Shown here: positions 1-12,632 of the stretch, in pieces
Layout of the letters: every line of letters starts with the position of its first letter
Position numbering within the stretch: the stretch's first letter is position 1
Assembly (NCBI GenBank): GCA_025175895.1
Contig: CM046000.1
Coordinates: forward strand, 95,960,753 to 96,024,752
Length of the DNA stretch: 64,000 nt
Direction: 5' to 3'
DNA from: Wurfbainia villosa
Lineage: Eukaryota > Streptophyta > Magnoliopsida > Zingiberales > Zingiberaceae
Program-made: the position numbers and the translations under genes
The notes under the pieces: generated by a model
The model's input: only the letters and a program-made list of their open reading frames with translations
Database searches by the model: none
Told to the model about the DNA's origin: nothing

Positions 1-1260
1 TATAATTAATGGTTAATTATAGACGGCCAATATAAACCGAGAACCAATTTGGTCACATGCACAACGAGTGTAATCCGAAGGATTTAAAACAAGCTTGAGA
101 ATGAGATTCTCAGACCGAGAGAAATTGGGTTTGGTTGGACCAAACATGGAGCGAGAATGAAATCGTTTCAGTCGCAATGGAAGTGTGGATCGGCCGTGTC
201 TTATGAAGACATAATGGATGAACCAAAATGGTTTGGTTCTAATCCAATGGAGGAGAATAAACCAAAGGGTTTGGTCTAATTTAAACGAATGAACCAAAGT
301 TGGTTCGGTTCGTTTTAACTTAAAATAAATCATTATAGTTTGGTTTATTTTAACTTAAATTAATGGAGCGGGTTAACGGGCCTTATGGTTATGATCCAAT
401 AACCATTAAGAGAATTAGTTCTCTATAAAAGAGGGCTTAAGGGTTTGTTAAGCCCAAATCAAAAAGCCCTAACCTAGTTTTGGCTGCCCACCTCTCCCTC
501 CTCTTCATCTAGTCGGCGCCAACTCCTTGCCGCCGCCCAACTCCTCCAACCGGTGACCAGCTGCTGCCGTCTTCTCCACTTGCCGGCGTCGAACTGCTGC
601 CGGAGGAGCTCCGGTGATCATCCTTGGCTCCGGCGACAATGTGAGCACATTGCTTTCCTTATTTGGCCGGCGCAAGGTCTCCACCAAAGCTGTCCAGTTT
701 TCTGGACAGCTTGTTTCCTTCTTGTCGGAGCATCGTTTGGACGACGTTTGGAGCTCTGACAGTGCCTCCCTTGCCGGGGATTCAATCTCCGGCAATCCTC
801 ATAGGTGGAGGACGAAGGATTCGTCAAACGGTTGACGAATACCTCTCCGGAGAAGCGAGTTTTGAGGACTCGGTTTTGGATCCGAATTTGGATTCGGATC
901 GTGATCTTCTCTCGATCACATCGTCTTCAACACGAGGCTAGTAACCCATACGAAGATGAGGCTCGTGACTTGGTGAAGTCATCCCGAAGATACTCGACGT
1001 GGATACGGATAGAGACGATTCTAGTGAGGATCATTCCGGTTGATGTCTTTCCCGCTACACGTGATACGTAAGGTATACGTAGTTAAATTTCCTTTTATTG
1101 CAAAATTTAAATTTACGGTTATGTCTACACATGTTGTACTATGCATGCGTGTGATGTGTGTATTATAATAAATTAGATTTATTATTTTATTCCTTCCGCT
1201 GTGCACATGTTTATGAAACATGTTTGAACACACACTCGCCGCGGTGCCGGAAACCCAACA
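1..1260 (+). repeat. 5' LTR (3' part only) of the first copia element
   Basis: This stretch is nearly identical to 7392-8637 apart from scattered substitutions and short indels. It ends with CCCAACA directly before the primer binding site. It includes the LTR promoter and transcribed region. Short open frames at about 505-1071 recur in the other LTR and match no protein I recognise, so they are not called as genes. Confidence 0.92.
424..430 (+). promoter_or_regulatory. TATA box of the LTR promoter
   Basis: TATAAAA follows an AT-rich stretch and precedes a GC-richer segment that would be the start of the transcribed R/U5 region. The same box is at 7815-7821 in the 3' LTR. Confidence 0.6.
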
Positions 1261-1261
1261 G

Positions 1262-1275
1262 TGGTATCAGAGCCC
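1262..1275 (+). other. Primer binding site (initiator tRNA-Met)
   Basis: TGGTATCAGAGCCC lies one base after the LTR end. It is the standard plant copia primer site, complementary to the 3' end of initiator tRNA-Met. Confidence 0.92.
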
Positions 1276-1319
1276 ATGTTGTGTTTCGACATAATCGTAA
1301 AATTATTTTGCGATAGTTA

Positions 1320-1760
1320 TAATGATATTTCTGGAAATTTTCTACTTTTGGAAAGTTAGAAGTATTTATGGAAAATTTTTCAATTTTGGAAAGTCTAGAA
1401 GTATTTATGGAAATCTTCCACTTTTGGAAAGTTGGAAGTATTTATGGAAATTGATATTTTCCATAAATAAAATATTTGATTAGATTTTGGAAATTTGTTT
1501 CCTAATTTAATCATGATTTGATTTGGGAAATCAAATCTTAAAATATTTTATTTCCATAAGTAGTTTTGATGATTTAGGAAATTGGTTTCCTAAATTGACT
1601 TTCCTTAATCAACTATTTCCACAAATAAAATATGTGATTATATTTGGAAATTTATTTTCTAATTTAATCATGATTTGATTTGGAGAATCAAATCTTAAAC
1701 ATATTTTATTTCCATAAATAGTTATGACATATAAGGAAATATTGTACATGACATAATTAT
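1320..1760 (+). repeat. AT-rich leader with degenerate repeats
   Basis: The untranslated leader holds imperfect repeats built on AGTATTTATGGAAA and TTTGGAAAGTT (units of about 45 bp at 1320-1450). A longer repeated block follows, with TAATCATGATTTGATTTGG near 1510 and 1670. No coding potential is seen. Confidence 0.6.
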
Positions 1761-1956
1761 ATGTCATGTAATTGCATTAGATGCATATCATTATGCCATG
1801 CGTGTCGTGACATGTAGATGTATACCATGTATGTCATGTCATGTAGATAATAGTTATTTGCATGCAAAGAGGATGAGACATAAAACCCTAACTCAATATT
1901 AAAGCATACACCTTCCATTAATATGGTTAGAACCAGAGTTCCGTTTCTTGTTCGGG

Positions 1957-2372
1957 TTGTTGGACTCTCTCCAAGCCCGGCTCAAACCCGAACATGTTCA
2001 AACCATGGAATAGTTTAATACTAATATGGTAAGAGTCAGAGGTCAATCGTTAGCTTTGGTTGTTGGACTCTCTCCAAGCCGGGCTAATTGGTTGAATGCA
2101 CTCTAACCATATTAAAACTATTCCTCGATTAATGGGTTGGCTTTAACCTGGAGCATCGGCTTGTTGGACTCTCTCCAAGGTCGATGTAAAGGGAGGTGAA
2201 GTTGGGTGCTATGCATATGATGCATACTTGTTAATGTATTAACAACCCGATGTATGTGTGAACATTCAGTTAGTTGATAGCACATTGTGATAGTTGCATA
2301 TACGTGATATGCAATCGGTATATTTGATACCTACCATCGTAGTTATGAATGGCTTGTTGGACTCTCTCCAAG
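1957..2372 (+). repeat. Four copies of a 19-bp leader motif
   Basis: TTGTTGGACTCTCTCCAAG occurs exactly at 1957-1975, 2060-2078, 2161-2179 and 2354-2372. The copies are spaced 101-193 bp apart, with unrelated sequence between them. They lie between primer site and gag, where a retrotransposon RNA carries its packaging and dimerisation signals. No function is shown. Confidence 0.85.
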
Positions 2373-2552
2373 GTTGTTCATATCTATGATGGATATCAGC
2401 CCATTCGGAGATGGACCTACGATCTCTCGAAGTGATTTTGGGGTTTTTGAAATTCGAAAAAATGAATGGGATTTATAAATGTATATTGATGCATTTTAAA
2501 AATCATTTTCTCATATATGCTCATTTTGTATTTCTATGTTAATCGATTGATC

Positions 2553-3494
2553 ATGACGTCTTTGAATTTGCGCACTATTTTGGATTCAAACAAATTGACT
2601 GGGCCTAACTTCTTGGACTGGCTTAGAAACCTGAGAATTGTTCTGAAGGCGAAAAAGCTAGCATATGTCCTTGAAGAGCCTCTTCCCAACCGTCCTAAGG
2701 ACGATGCAACTCCAGACCAAATATTGGTCTATCAGAAGCATGTGGCAGATTCTGAACTGGCGAGTTGCATCATGCTAGCTGCGATGGTACCTGAGCTGCA
2801 AAAGAAGCATGAGCATATGGATGCTAATACTATGGTCTTCCATCTTCATGAGTTGTTTAACGAGCAAACGAGATCCAAAAGGTTCGAAGTCTCCAGGATC
2901 CTCTTCACCACGAAGATGCAAGAAGGTTCGTCTGTAGTGCAGTTTGTGCTAAAGATGAACGGGTACATCGAGCAACTAGCCACCCTCGGGTTTGTGATGG
3001 ATCATGAATTAAGTATTGACTTAATTCTGCATTGTTTGCCCAAGAGTTTCTCACAATTTGTGATGAACTATCGGATGAACAAATTAGAATCCACTATTCC
3101 TGAGCTCCTCAATATGCTGAAGACTGTGGAGTCTTCTGTGAAGCATGAGGAGAAGGCGGTTCTGTTAGTTGATTCCTCAAAGAAAGGTTCTAAGAGGAAG
3201 GCAAAGGAACAGAAGAAGGGGAAGAACAAGAAGGCAGAACTAGCACAAAAGGGCACTTGCCATCATTGTGGCAAGGAAGGCCACTGGCGAAGAAACTGCA
3301 AGATTTATCTTGAGTCCATGAAGAAGAAGAAGGCATCCGATGCCCCATCCTCTTCAGGTATCTTCGTTATTGATTGTCATTCTATTTCCTTAGACACTTG
3401 GGTATTAGATACTGGGTGTGGTTCACATATATGTAATGACATAGATGGGCTAAGGAATAGAAGAAGACTCGTCAGAGGGGAGTCAAATTTGTGA
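2553..3494 (+). pseudogene. copia gag, running into protease, ended by a stop
   Basis: The start MTSLNLRTILDSN at 2553 is preferred over the upstream in-frame ATG at 2517 because copia gags begin this way. A retrotransposon gag domain (RLLRNLR-like helix, here WLRNLRIVLKAKKL) is followed by a lysine-rich linker and one zinc knuckle, CHHCGKEGHWRRNC, near residue 240. The frame then enters the aspartic protease (VLDTGCGSH, active-site DTG). A TGA at 3492-3494 stops it, and the protease continues beyond in the same frame. Gag would form the virus-like particle in the cytoplasm. The family probably uses one gag-pol frame, so this stop is a lesion. Confidence 0.85.
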
Positions 3495-6422
3495 GTTGGC
3501 AATGGAACAAAGGTTGATGCGGTCGCCATCGGAACTTATTTGCTGAAGCTCCCTAGTGGACTAGTCTTGGAACTAGACAATTGCTATTGTGTTCCTTCTC
3601 TAATAAAGAACATTGTTTCTATTTCCTTCTTAAATAGAAATGGTTTCCATTTGATGTTTAGTAACAATTGTTGTTATATAACTTTGAATGACGTACTTTA
3701 TGGAACTGGAACTTTGAGCAATGACATTTATACGTTAGATGTATCCAGTGACATTTTCAATATCGAAGCGAGCAACAAGCGTGCTCGAAAGGATAATCAA
3801 TTAGACTCCTACATGTGGCATTGTCGTCTTGGCCATGTAAGCAAGAAACGCATGTATGAATTACACCGATGTGGAATTCTGGAATCGTTTGAATTGGATT
3901 CATATGATACATGCGAATCATGCTTAAAAGGCAAGATGACTAAGTTACCTTTTTCAGGAAAAGGTGAACGAGTGGGAGAGTTACTAGGTCTAATACATAC
4001 TGATGTATGTGGACCTATGTCAACTCAAGCTTTAGGAGGCTATAGCTACTTCATTACCTTCACCGATGATCACTCACGGTTTGGGTATGTGTTCTTGATG
4101 AAACACAAGTCTGAAGCCTTTGAAAGGTTCAAAGAATTCAGAAATGAAGTAGAGAAACAACATGACAAGAGTATTAAAATACTTCGATCAGATCGAGGTG
4201 GTGAATACTTAAGTCAAGAGTTTCTTGATTATCTAAGAGACAATGGTATATTGTCTCAATGGACTCTGCCATATACACCACAGCATAATGGTGTATCTGA
4301 GAGGCGTAACCGGACCCTGTTGGACATGGTCAGGTCAATGATGAATCATGCGAATCTTCCCAAGTCCTTTTAGAGCTATGCACTTCAGACAGCTGTTTAC
4401 TTGTTAAACAGAATGCCAACCAAGGTAGTCTCTACTACTCCATATGAGATATGGAATAGTAAGAAATCTCATGTATCTTACTTGAAGATATGGGGTTGTC
4501 CTGCTTATGTGAAGCGGACTGTATCAGACAAATTGGATGCTAAGTCTGATAAATGTCTATTTATTTGATACCCTAAGGAAACAAGGGGTTACCAATTCTA
4601 TCATCCTGTGGAACAAAAGGTGTTTGTTTCAAGGCATGTTATGTTTCTAGAGAAAGAGTTTCTCTTGCAAGAAAATAGTGGGAGTGTCGTTGAGCTTGAG
4701 GAGGCTCGAGAGACTCAAATAGACATTGATGAGATACCTGGTGAAGCACAACAGCCGATAACTCATAGTGATGAGCAATCGGCTGGACATATTGTAACAC
4801 CACATCTTCGTAGATCTGGTAGAACACGCAATATTCCTGAGAGATATGGATTTCTCGTAAGTGAATCGAATGATGTGTTACTCATTGATGATGAGGAGCC
4901 GACCAGTTATGAAGAAGTGCTGACAAGTTCAGAAAGGGATAAGTGGCTTGATGCCATGAAGTCAGAAATGGATTCCATGTATGAAAACCAAGTTTGGAAC
5001 TTGGTTGACCCACCTGAAGGCATCAAGCCTATAGGGTGCAAGTGGGTTTTCAAGAAGAAAACCGACATGAATGGTAATGTGATTACCTATAAGGCTAGAT
5101 TAGTGGCGAAAGGATATCGTCAAAAACAAGGTGTTGATTATGACGAAACCTATTCGCCTGTAGCTATGCTTAAATCCATTCGGATGCTCCTGGCCATAGC
5201 GGCTCATTATGATTATGAGATATGGCAGATGGATGTGAAAACCTTAATGGAAATCGCCGAGGACGGTATATGATACACCGAGGGTTTCACATCGGTTGAT
5301 AAAACCAAGGTATGCAAATTGCGACGGTCCATATATGGATCAAGCAAGCATCCAAGAGCTAGAATATCCGCTTTGATGAGACAATCAAAAAGTTTGATTT
5401 CACAAAATCCGCATTTAACCTTGTGTGTACAAGAAGGTTAGTGGGAGTGCAGTCGTGTTCCTAGTATTGTATGTTGATGACATATTACTTATAGGAAACG
5501 ATGTTTCAGTCTTACAGTCAGTTAAGATTTGGTTATCCAAGACATTCTCCATGAAAGACCTGAGAGAAGCAACCTACATCCTCGGGATTAAGATCTATAG
5601 AGATAGATCGAAACGGTTGCTTGGTCTTTCGCAGTCTACATATATAGACCGAGTGCTAAGAGGTTTAGCATGTCGGAATCAAGAAGGTTTCCTACCCATC
5701 GGGCATGGGGTACACCTTTCGAAGTCTATGTGTCCGAGAAGGCGAGAGGATTTGCATGAGTAAGATTCCTATGCATCAATAGGATCTATCATGTATGCTA
5801 TGTTATGTACGAGGCCCGATGTATCGTATGCTCACGAGTGTCACGGCGGAATACGATCCGATCGAGAATGGATCATTGGTGTATTAAGATGATCCTTAAG
5901 TACTTAAGAAGAACTAAGGATGTGTTCTAATATATGGAGAAGGGACATGGTGATACGCGGGTATCGGATGCGGCTTCGAGACGGACAAGGATGATTTCAG
6001 TCTCGATGAGGATCGTGTTCACCTTGAATGGGCGCGATGAGTTGGAAAGTTCCAAACAAGACACATGGCGGATTCTACCCACTAAGGCGAGAATACATTG
6101 CGGCTTTAGGCGACAAAAGGCGGTTTGGATCAAGAAGTTCATTTATGAACTTGGTGTGATTCCAGCTATTGTTGAAGCAATATCGGTCTACTGCGACAAT
6201 AATGGAGCAATTGCACAGGCGAAAGAGCCAAGGTCTCATCAACAATCCAAAAATGTGTTTCGCCGCTATCATCTTATCAGAGAGATCATCAGTAGGAAGG
6301 AAATACAAATCGAGAAAATCCCCACTGGAAGAAACTTAGCGGATCCTTTGACTAAGGCATCACCTCAAAGTAAGTTTGAGGGTCATGTTAGAGCTTATTG
6401 TATTGGATATCGTAGCAATTGA
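3495..6422 (+). pseudogene. copia pol: protease end, integrase, reverse transcriptase, RNase H (broken)
   Basis: The frame continues from gag after the 3492 stop. The integrase zinc-binding segment (WHCRLGHVSKKRM ... CESCLKGK) and DDE core (HTDVCGP, RSDRGGEY, E in GVSERRNR) lie at about 3810-4370. Stops follow at 4371-4373 and 4566-4568. The reverse transcriptase starts near 4900 (WVFKKKTDMNGN, ARLVAKGYRQ), breaks near 5250-5420, and resumes with the catalytic box YVDDILLIGN at about 5470. RNase H remnants (YCDNNGAIAQA, NLADPLTKAS) end at 6420-6422. Domain order PR-INT-RT-RH identifies Ty1/copia. Multiple stops and frameshifts make the copy non-autonomous. Confidence 0.88.
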
Positions 6423-6430
6423 CATTAGGC

Positions 6431-6442
6431 CAAGTGGGAGTT
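6431..6442 (+). other. Polypurine tract of the first copia element
   Basis: The purine-rich run AAGTGGGAG, just before the 3' LTR starts at TGTTAG, is the usual plus-strand primer of plant copia elements. Confidence 0.8.
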
Positions 6443-8637
6443 TGTTAGTAATATATGAGAGATTTCCTAAGGCAATCGCCTTATGTTTGAACCATTTATA
6501 TGATAAATGAAGATTCACTATTTGAGTATACATGTTTTATGTATTTGATTGGATCTTAAACTCATTTACTGAATGTCACGATCGATTCACAACATGAGAG
6601 AATTTGTGATTGGATCACAACTAGTGAGTATCTCTACATGTGTAATTGTGATGTATCGGAATTATCCTAGTCGATGAATTGATGGATTTGGACACCATGA
6701 TTACATCGAGACTAGCACAGGTATACTCCTTGGTGTATCAAGCGGTGATTCTGTGGAGACATTGTGATGTCGGAGTTAATCGTGGATGCTAGTTATGGTA
6801 ACTAGTTCATTGGAGTGACCAGGTAGTAAGACTTCATATGGTTCTCTGCATATATAGATATGTCAATGAAGTTCTTCTTGCGGCTTAAGTGCGATGTTCC
6901 TTTGACTTGCGGTATTCAAGTCATCTTGATCATGAAGACTTATGCTTTGACATCTTAAGCAAGCATCTAAGGAGATGTGGACCGGGATGATTGGGTATAA
7001 GTCAGTGATCGAAGGTGTTTGAATAGCCTATAAAAAATTCACCACTCCTTGAGAGGAGATGTATACCCATGGCCTCTCGTCGGATTGTTACTAAAGTCTT
7101 TGGCCAAAGCATTACATGTTTAGAGTAAGGTACTCTTCGATACATGTGCAGTAACTAGAATCCGTAGGACGAGGAAATGATACTTGGGCTAGGTGTGGCG
7201 TAGTCGACCTAGTGAGGCCCGTGACACTATAGACCATGCCCTGAACCAAGTGGGTATAAGATGAGTGAAGGGAATGGGGCACGATTCATTCGAGCTGCTG
7301 AAGGGTTTCAGAAATAGTTCTGGATCAACCGTTGATCTTTTCAGTTAATTGGGGATCATGATGTACTACTAAGTGTCACTCATGATCGTTCTATAATTAA
7401 TGATTAATTATAGACGACCAACATAAATCGAGAACCTATTTGGTCACACGCACAACGAGCGTAATCCGAAGGATTTAAAACGAGCTTGACAATGAGATTC
7501 TCAGACCGAGAGAAACTAGGTTTTGTTGGACCAAACATGGAGCGAGCATAAAATCATTTCAGTCACAATGGAAGCGTGGATGGGCCGTGTCTTATGAAGA
7601 CATAATGGATGAACCAAAATGGTTTGGTTCTAATCCAATGGAGGAGAATAAACCAAAGGGTTTGGTTTATTTTAAACGAATGAACCAAAGTTAGTTCGGT
7701 TCATTTTAACTTAAAATAAACCATTATGGTTTGGTTTATTTTAACTTAAATTAATGGAGCGGGTTAACGGGCCTTATGGTTATGATCCAATAACCATTAA
7801 GAGAATTAGTTCTCTATAAAAGAGGGCTTAAGGGTTTGTTAAGCCCTAACCTAGTTTTGGCCGCCCACCTCTCCCTCCTCTTCATCTAGTCGGCGCCAAC
7901 TCCTTGCCGCTGCCCAACTCCTCCAACCGGCGACCAGCTGCTGCCGTCTTCTCCACTTGCCAGTGTCAAGCTACTGCCGGAGGAGCTCCAGTGATCATCC
8001 TTGGCTCCGGCGACAAGGTGAGCACATTGCTTTCCTTATTTGGTCGGCTCAAGGTCTCCACCAAAGCTGTCCAGTTTTCTGGACAGCTTGTTTCCTTCTT
8101 GTCGGAGCATCGTTTGGATGACATTTGGAGCTCCGACAGTGCCTCCCTTGCCGGGGATTCGATCTCCGGCAATCCTCATAGGTGAAGGACGAAGGATTCG
8201 TCAAACGGTTGACGAATACCTCTCCGGAGAAGCGAGTTTTGGGGACTCGGTTTTGGATCCGAATTTGGATTCGGATCGTGATCTTCTCTCGATCACATCG
8301 TCTTCAACACGAGGCTAGTAACCCATACGAAGACGAGACTCGTGACTTGGTGAAGTCATCCTGAAGATACTCGGCGTGGATACGGATAGAGACGATTCTA
8401 GTGAGGATCGTTCCGGTTGATGCATTTCCCGCTACACGTGATACGTAAGGTATACGTAGTTAAATTTCCTTTTATTGCAAAATTTAAATTTACGATTATG
8501 TCTACACATGTTGTACTATGCATGCGTGTGATGTGTGTGTTGTAATAAATTAGATTTATTATTTTATTCCTTCCGCTGTGCACATGTTTACGAAACATGT
8601 TCGGACACACACTCGCCGCGGTGCCGGAAACCCAACA
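6443..8637 (+). repeat. 3' LTR of the first copia element (2195 bp)
   Basis: It starts TGTTAGTAATAT after the polypurine tract and ends CCCAACA. From 7392 on it matches window positions 1-1260. The TATA box is at 7815-7821. An open frame starting at 8578 in its last 60 bp reads on into the host gag; this is an accident of insertion. Confidence 0.92.
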
Positions 8638-9762
8638 ACACCTACCACCACAAATACCCTAGGTAACTCAAGCAATGTAGATTCAAATAAAAATCACATA
8701 ATTTGTTTTGAGTGTAGGGAGGTAGGACATTACAAAAGTAAATGTTCTAAAAGAATCAAGAAGAGTCCACCGGTGCCAAAAGTTAATGAAGCCAGTGTTC
8801 CCACCAAGAAAAGCAAGGAACAAATCACTTGCTTCAAGTGCCGACTACCGGGACATTACCGGAGTCAATGCCCAAAGGGGGAAAAGAAGGGGCAAAGGGG
8901 AGGATCACAAGTAAGGGGAGCCTCTAAGGCAAACCCTAAGGTATATCTAAATAATGCTTTTTCCAATTTAAATGTTAAAAAACATGCTAGGAATTTCAAT
9001 TCACTTGCTATCTATCATGAAAAGCATGCTAGAAACAATGAATATTGTTTAAGAGCCAAGAAAGTCAACCTTAGGAAGAAGGAGAAATTTAGGACTAATG
9101 TCCCTAGAAATATTTTACCTAAGGACAACCCTAGGTCAAACAATCCTAGAAAAGTCTTTCCTAGGGAATCCATTAGGAAAATAGAAGAACACTTGGACCT
9201 TAATCCTAAATGGACTAGACACATGCCTAGGAAGTCCCATGCCCAAAGACCAAATCAAAATTCTAAAATTGGGCAATTAGAATTAGAGAACCAAGCCTTG
9301 AGATCAAGGCTTGAAAAACTTGAAAAGACCCTTAAGGCTATGCAAAATCAAATGCAAGGGTCAATTAGTCAAACTTCTAGGTCAAAATCTCAAAGTCAAC
9401 ACTTAGGACCCAAGAAGCAAAAGTCAACCAAGGGCAAACAATGTTTGGGTCACAAACCTAAGCCTAAGGTGGCTTACCATAGTGTTCCTTTTGATTATGG
9501 AACACAAACTAGGTCTAGGAAGACCAAGGTTACTAGGGAAGTTATCCCTAAGAGTAACCATGGTAAGTGCCTAGTGGCTAGGGTTTCTAGGAAACCTAGG
9601 GTGGCCACTAAGAAGGTTATTAGGGAGGCAATCCCTAAGGTTAACCATGACAAGACTACAATGACCAAGGCTTCTAAGCCTAGGAGGGTCATTAGGAAGG
9701 TATCTAGGGAGGTTATCCCTAAGGAATACCTAATTAACCCTAGGAGCTCAAATAGGTTTTGA
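8638..9762 (+). pseudogene. 3' part of a gag gene with two zinc knuckles
   Basis: The first copia insertion cuts this gag, and its N-terminal part must lie left of the window. Two CCHC knuckles are visible, CFECREVGHYKSKC (about 8704) and CFKCRLPGHYRSQC (about 8830). They are followed by a long basic region with a short coiled-coil (QLELENQALRSRLEKLEKT, about 9270-9330) and repeated VIREAIPK/VSREVIPK units. It ends at the TGA just after NRF. The following codons (VPKSVIDSR) resemble the WVPK linker seen between gag and pol in the SIRE-like element at 55.8 kb. No pol follows. Confidence 0.8.
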
Positions 9763-11613
9763 GTTCCTAAGAGCGTGATTGATTCACGCTAGATGGGTTT
9801 AGGGTGTGCCAACCTTGATTGGATGGGTAGTTAACTCAACCATGGTAAAGGTGGCACTTTAGGCAATTTTCAAGGTTATGGGTACCTTGGAAATAGGTTT
9901 GATTTTTTTTAATCCTAAAAGATTTTAGGACGTGCCAATGTACTTTTGGAATCATGAAAAATCAATTAAATTGGCACGATTTAGGTTTAGAGGTTAGTGT
10001 GCCAATTTGGGTTTTTGGCATACTAGGGAGAAAAGTAGAAATATGGCAAAATATAATTAATTATATAAAATGACAACTAATATTAAAATTTAGGTATTAT
10101 TATACCTATATATTTTATATGTCATGCTTTGTTTGCCATATGACATGTCATGACATTATGCCTATTTTTATCATTTATATGTCATGATTATGTTTAGGAA
10201 TTAGGATTGAATGTCATGAGTTTAAGTTTTATATCATATGCCATGACATTATGATCATTGACCATGTTTTATTTTGCTATCATTATGTCATGATCATTTC
10301 ATGCATTAATTTGATTGAAAATTGATTTAAGGACTTTGGCATGACTTGGAGTCTCATTTATAAGGGAATCAATTAGAGTTGCCTTAGAAAAATACATGAA
10401 ACCCTAGATTAGGAAGAATAAAACTCACATCTCACATCCAATTGATATGTATGTGTATTTATACACCCTAGATACATGTGAGATGCTAGGATATTGTTTA
10501 AGTTCAAGGTGCATAGTTTTTGCATCTAGATGAACTAAAACTCATCTTTAACCAACAAGTGGATCATTGGGAAAGCATGTGTACAAGTCATGTACATAGA
10601 GCCCAAGGAATATGATCCAAAATAGGTTTTCAAAAACATTTTGAAATTAATTTAGAAAACCTTGGTGAAGCCTATCTTTTGATAGCAATCACTAATGATG
10701 AAGTTGATACAAAGTAAGCTAAAACATTGAAGTTTTTCTTCACTTTTGGATTTTGTATCAATCTCGATATTTTATAGGTAAAATAATTTTCAAATATTTT
10801 TCACCCATTGTATTGACTATAAGTAATATATGTATCAAATTTCTTGATTTTTCGATATACGTAGAATTACTTATGCTTTTTTAAAATTCAATTCTGATAG
10901 TTGAAATTCGAGAATTTCAGTTATCAGTCGACTGCCGCCTGATGGCAGTCGACTGATGTGAGTGGCAGTCGACTGATTACTGTAAGTAGTCGACTGCCAA
11001 GCTGATTTCGAGAAAAATAAGGTTGTTTAGCCCATTTTCAGCCATGGTAAAGGTCTCTAACCACTCCTAACCCTAGGATATGCTTTGGGAAGCATTATAA
11101 AGGGTGAAAATCCATTGGATATGGATTTGGAGAAGTGTTAGGTCAAAGTATCTAATTTAAGGGTGGAAGAGTTCATATTTGAACTTTGAACCCTAATTTT
11201 GATGGTTTAGAGTTCCTATTGGCTTAGGGATTTTCCAAGGACATTGTTGGTGCAATGGTCTAGGGGGAGCAAGCCTTTAGGGGGAGGAATTCATCATGGG
11301 ATGATGAATGGTATTTTTCCTCATGAGGAGGAAAATGAATTTTTGAGAGACCCAATTTGGAAATTGAGAGAGCATATAGGATTGTCTCTCTTGAGTGATA
11401 TGGGACTTATCACTAGGAAGATGGTAGGCATCCTAGGTATGTTTGGATCAAGGGGGAGATTGTAAGATCTCATTGGGACATGAGACAAAACCTTTTTGAT
11501 GTATGTCAAAAAGGGGGAGAAGGTTAAATTACCAATTTGGAAAATTGGTAAGGAAATTTGAGTTAGGGGCCTAACTCAAGGTTTGTTTTGTCAAACATCA
11601 AAAAGAAGGAGAT
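9763..11613 (+). other. Non-coding 3' internal region of the gag-only element
   Basis: No protein similarity is seen in any frame. It contains repeated ATGTCATG-rich AT stretches (10080-10320) and four CAGTCGACTG-type palindromes at 10925-10998. Purine-rich GGGGGAG runs at 11270, 11450 and 11512 are typical of the region before a SIRE-like polypurine tract. The tract itself (AAAAAGAAGGAGAT) ends at 11613. Confidence 0.65.
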
Positions 11614-11833
11614 TGTTGGTGCAATCAGCCCAGGTCACGATTGACCAGACTCGAGTTTGACTCGAGTGATGTTTTGATGTTTGACATAGTATGTTTGACA
11701 TTGATGTTTGACATTGATGTCGGTTAATATTTTGGGGAGATTGTTTATACAATCGACCTAGGTTATAATTGACCAGACTCGAGTTTGACTCGAGGGAGAC
11801 TTTGATGGTTGACTAGGGTTGACCATGTGATTA

Positions 11834-12150
11834 TGGGAAAGTCCAAGCATGGGTCTTGGCAAGGTAAAGTCCGAGTCATGGGTACTTGGCATGGAAAGTC
11901 CAAGTGGGGCACTTAGCATATGGGAAAGTCCAAGTCTTGAGTACTTGGCACAAGGGAAGTCCAAGCATGGGTCTTGGCATGGAAAGTCCAAGCATGGGTC
12001 TTGGCAAGGGAAGTCCAAGCATGGGTCTTGGCATGGAAAGTCCAACATGGGTTGGCAAGGGAAAGTCCAAGTTTGAGTCTTGGCATTTGATAAGTCCAAT
12101 GGTTGGCGGCGTAAAGTCCAAGCGGAGTCTTGGCAGCGTAAGTCTAATGT
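11834..12150 (+). repeat. Minisatellite of AAGTCCAAG...TCTTGGCA units in the LTR
   Basis: Roughly ten imperfect units of 24-30 bp share GGAAAGTCCAAGCATGGGTC and TTGGCA. A related array is in the SIRE-like LTRs at 53085-53285 and 60125-60330. A more distant version occurs in reverse in the solo LTR at about 52640-52870. Open frames across it on both strands are repeat artefacts. Confidence 0.8.
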
Positions 12151-12354
12151 GCCTTGGCGGTGTAGACACCGTTAGCATGACATAGCCGATGGAAGCACCT
12201 GAAGGCTAGCGCAATGAATAAACAAGTCATGGATGATTTGGAGGGATCCGAGAGGCGTAAGGCTGATGGAGGTGGCTAGAAGGCTTAGGTCTAGGCTAAG
12301 GGTGATCTAGCAAGTATGAGGACACCATACTTGGGTTAAAACCTCATTTTTGAG

Positions 12355-12632
12355 GTTGGCAGTCGACTGACATTATGGCCGGTTCGACTGTCATGAGTTG
12401 AATTGAGTTCGACTGTCGTTTAAGAGATGAAATTGCTCTGGCAGTCGACTGCTCATTGGAGCAGTCGACTGATGTCGACGACAGTCGACTGCCAAGGGAT
12501 GACAGTCGACTGCCAGTTGAGTTGCGAGCACAGACAGCCGTGAGCCGATCGGGCATTGGCTACGGGCATCGGGCAATTCCAACATGGATTGAGTCATTGT
12601 CTCACAGCTACAGTGTTGGCAGTCGACTGCTA
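12355..12632 (+). repeat. Cluster of CAGTCGACTG palindromes in the LTR
   Basis: Six or more exact or one-off copies of the 10-bp palindrome occur here, mostly within GGCAGTCGACTGCC or GACAGTCGACTG. The motif recurs at 10925-10998, 52000-52340, 53780, 60506 and 60797, always inside SIRE-like LTRs or their 3' internal region. Confidence 0.85.

Larger units (their letters stand above)
1..8637 (+). mobile_element. Ty1/copia LTR retrotransposon, 5' end beyond the window
   Basis: The element has a partial 5' LTR (1-1260), a tRNA-Met primer site, a gag-pol region with stops, a polypurine tract and a full 3' LTR (6443-8637). Position 1 corresponds to about 7392 in the 3' LTR, so roughly 950 bp of the 5' LTR lie left of the window. 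The 3' LTR starts TGTTAGTAATAT and ends CCCAACA. The next bases (ACACC, 8638-8642) would be the target duplication, but its partner is outside the window. It is inserted in the gag of another retrotransposon. Confidence 0.93.

Noticed and set aside
505..1071. Several short overlapping frames in the LTR (and their copies at 7904-8364)
   Set aside because: Overlapping frames on both strands, repeated in the other LTR and without recognisable domains.
1262..1275. tRNA-like sequence at the primer sites (1262, 34865, 54226, 61757)
   Set aside because: Only the 3' acceptor complement is present; they are primer binding sites, not tRNA genes.
8578..8637. Start of a long frame joining the copia LTR end to the gag at 8638
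   Set aside because: A chance in-frame fusion at the insertion site; LTR codons are not part of the gag gene.
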